Assembly (NCBI RefSeq): GCF_032854445.1
Contig: NC_088301.1
Coordinates: 50,215,116-50,279,115, forward strand
Origin: Liolophura sinensis
Taxonomy: Eukaryota; Mollusca; Polyplacophora; Chitonida; Chitonidae
Direction of reading: 5' to 3'
Length of the DNA: 64,000 bases
Positions 62,571-64,000 of the stretch are shown piece by piece (the first letter of the stretch is position 1; each line of letters starts with the position of its first letter). The notes under the pieces are model-generated. The model saw nothing but the letters and a program-made list of their open reading frames with translations, was not told the DNA's origin and did no database searches. The position numbers and the translations under genes are program-made.

Positions 62571-64000
62571 TACAGGCCAACACAAAGATTTGAATAACAA
62601 ATCAACTCCTTTCTTCCTTATATAAACTTGCTGATATGAGTACAATAAATGATTATAAAAATATTTATTTACATCTAATTGGTGGAATTTCAGCACCTGA
62701 ATATATGTTCTGATTCCCTCTGGTTTTTAATTTGAAAGTCTACATATTAACTAAGCAGAATTGAGTCACTGTGACAGACTTGTATGTTTAGTTGTAAACT
62801 GCAATCTGACAATTTTTTTCCCTGTTTTGTGTTGACATACAGCCATAATTATCGTAAATATTCACAATTTACTAGAATGACTTCAATTCATGAATAGGAC
62901 ACAAAGGTTGTTTCAGTGGTGTCAACTGTGTTGTAACACAACAAACAGGAATAACTGTTGCTCTTTTAACAAATGAAGTATTGTGTAAACCTTTTTTCCC
63001 TTTATTCATATTTCCCTGAAGTATGGAGAATCTTTATATTATATATATTTTTGTATATGTTTTTGATTTTCCTAAGCTGTATAAACATATCGTTATTCCA
63101 TCCACAATTTGATTTGCACTTAAATAAATTTAAATTCATTTGCAGCCCATTATCGTTCCATAGTACGAATGAAAATGGGGATTTGAATTAGTATGACAAA
63201 TGTCCAGTTATACTAACTTGATTGTAGAATACACAAAACATAAACCACATCAAATATCAAAATGTGGTAATAACAAAATTATAAAACTGAAAATAAAAGA
63301 AATGCAAATCAACATAGCAAGTTACTGTTATGGGCATGCTAACCGAATAACATATATATTTCTGTACTCACCCATACCATGGTGACTGCCAACTCATCAC
63401 ATGGAACACTTCATAATACATGTACTTCATATACCAGCAGCAGAGTTCATGTGATAATGCTTACATTTTTATTAATAAATCAAAGTATTAGATACTTTAA
63501 CTTTTAATAACATCATATAGTTTGGTACAAGGTTTTCATCTATGTTACAAGGTTTAACAGTACACAATTTTCTCTTTTTTTTATCAGTAACTGCCAACAA
63601 ATCTCATCTAAGTCAGCTAAAAATATCATGCAACCAAAACACCAGCCCAAAAAATTAAATTACAAGCACTTACATGCTAAACATAACCATAAACATTGGC
63701 GAATAATTGAAATAGGGCTAAAAAAGATAACTATCAGTAGCTTTACAACATTTAAATACACATTTTCTTGATGATCTGTTTGTACTAGTTCAGCTGATGG
63801 TAGCGATGATTTGTACCTTGATTTTTAAATTATCACCATACATTTTAGGATTGATTTTGGTATTCACTGTAAATGTACAAAAATTCCTGCCTGTACATAT
63901 GCACTGGCAGTTGAAATAAAAACCGGTTAGTGTCCTTTTTGGTCAACTGCACCATGATCACAGACTATAACTTCCCTTCACAGAGAGAAACGAAAACTAA
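62571..64000. other. AT-rich end of window, nothing recognised
   Basis: No exon with recognisable protein similarity, no SINE and no tandem repeat was seen. It might be a 3' UTR or intron of a gene beyond the window. Confidence 0.45.

Noticed and set aside
62083-62625. 180-codon open frame as a repeat-protein gene
   Set aside because: It is the diverged half of the 90-bp satellite, and its sequence follows the unit and not a known fold.

Overview
The window is nuclear DNA of an animal. Its genes have short exons (about 40-380 bp) in AT-rich introns of 0.2-2.3 kb, and tRNA-derived SINEs and satellites lie between them. The SINE cores and 3' tails resemble, from memory, families common in molluscs and related spiralians, so I read it as a spiralian invertebrate, most likely a mollusc. 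The species cannot be fixed from the sequence. I saw no prokaryotic operon, CRISPR array, rRNA, true tRNA gene or virus-derived element.

Layout. (1) 298-8713, plus: the 3' part of a Piccolo/Fife active-zone scaffold gene, with the second half of a PDZ domain, a linker, a C2A domain with its five Ca2+-binding aspartates, and a short tail. The 5' part lies outside the window. (2) 8714-17136: no gene recognised. (3) 17137-24370, plus: a complete 12-exon EDEM1 gene (574 aa), a GH47-like lectin/mannosidase of ER-associated degradation. (4) 27410-39720, minus: a complete 19-exon COG6 gene (636 aa), converging on EDEM1. One of its introns appears to use a GC donor. (5) 40770-45397, minus: a complete 7-exon YJU2/CCDC94 splicing-factor gene (350 aa). 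Intron 4 carries an antisense copy of exon 6. (6) 48283-49779 and 52082-56529, minus: two small predicted single-pass membrane proteins that I do not recognise as known families. One has a long Arg/His-rich tail; the other has PTAP and PPSY motifs in its tail. (7) 56.5-64 kb: gene-poor, with a minisatellite of roughly 30-bp units (59.3-60.3 kb) and a 90-bp satellite (61.5-62.6 kb).

EDEM1, COG6 and YJU2 are housekeeping genes (ER quality control, Golgi tethering, spliceosome) with no sign of shared regulation beyond proximity. Exon boundaries were read by eye from splice consensus, conserved protein sequence and codon phase. In EDEM1, COG6 and YJU2 every junction keeps phase and the summed length is a multiple of three, so those models are strong. 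The two orphan genes rest on phase and splice signals alone. The strongest items for a second look are the inverted exon copy in YJU2, the two orphan membrane proteins, the GC-AG intron in COG6 and the two satellites.
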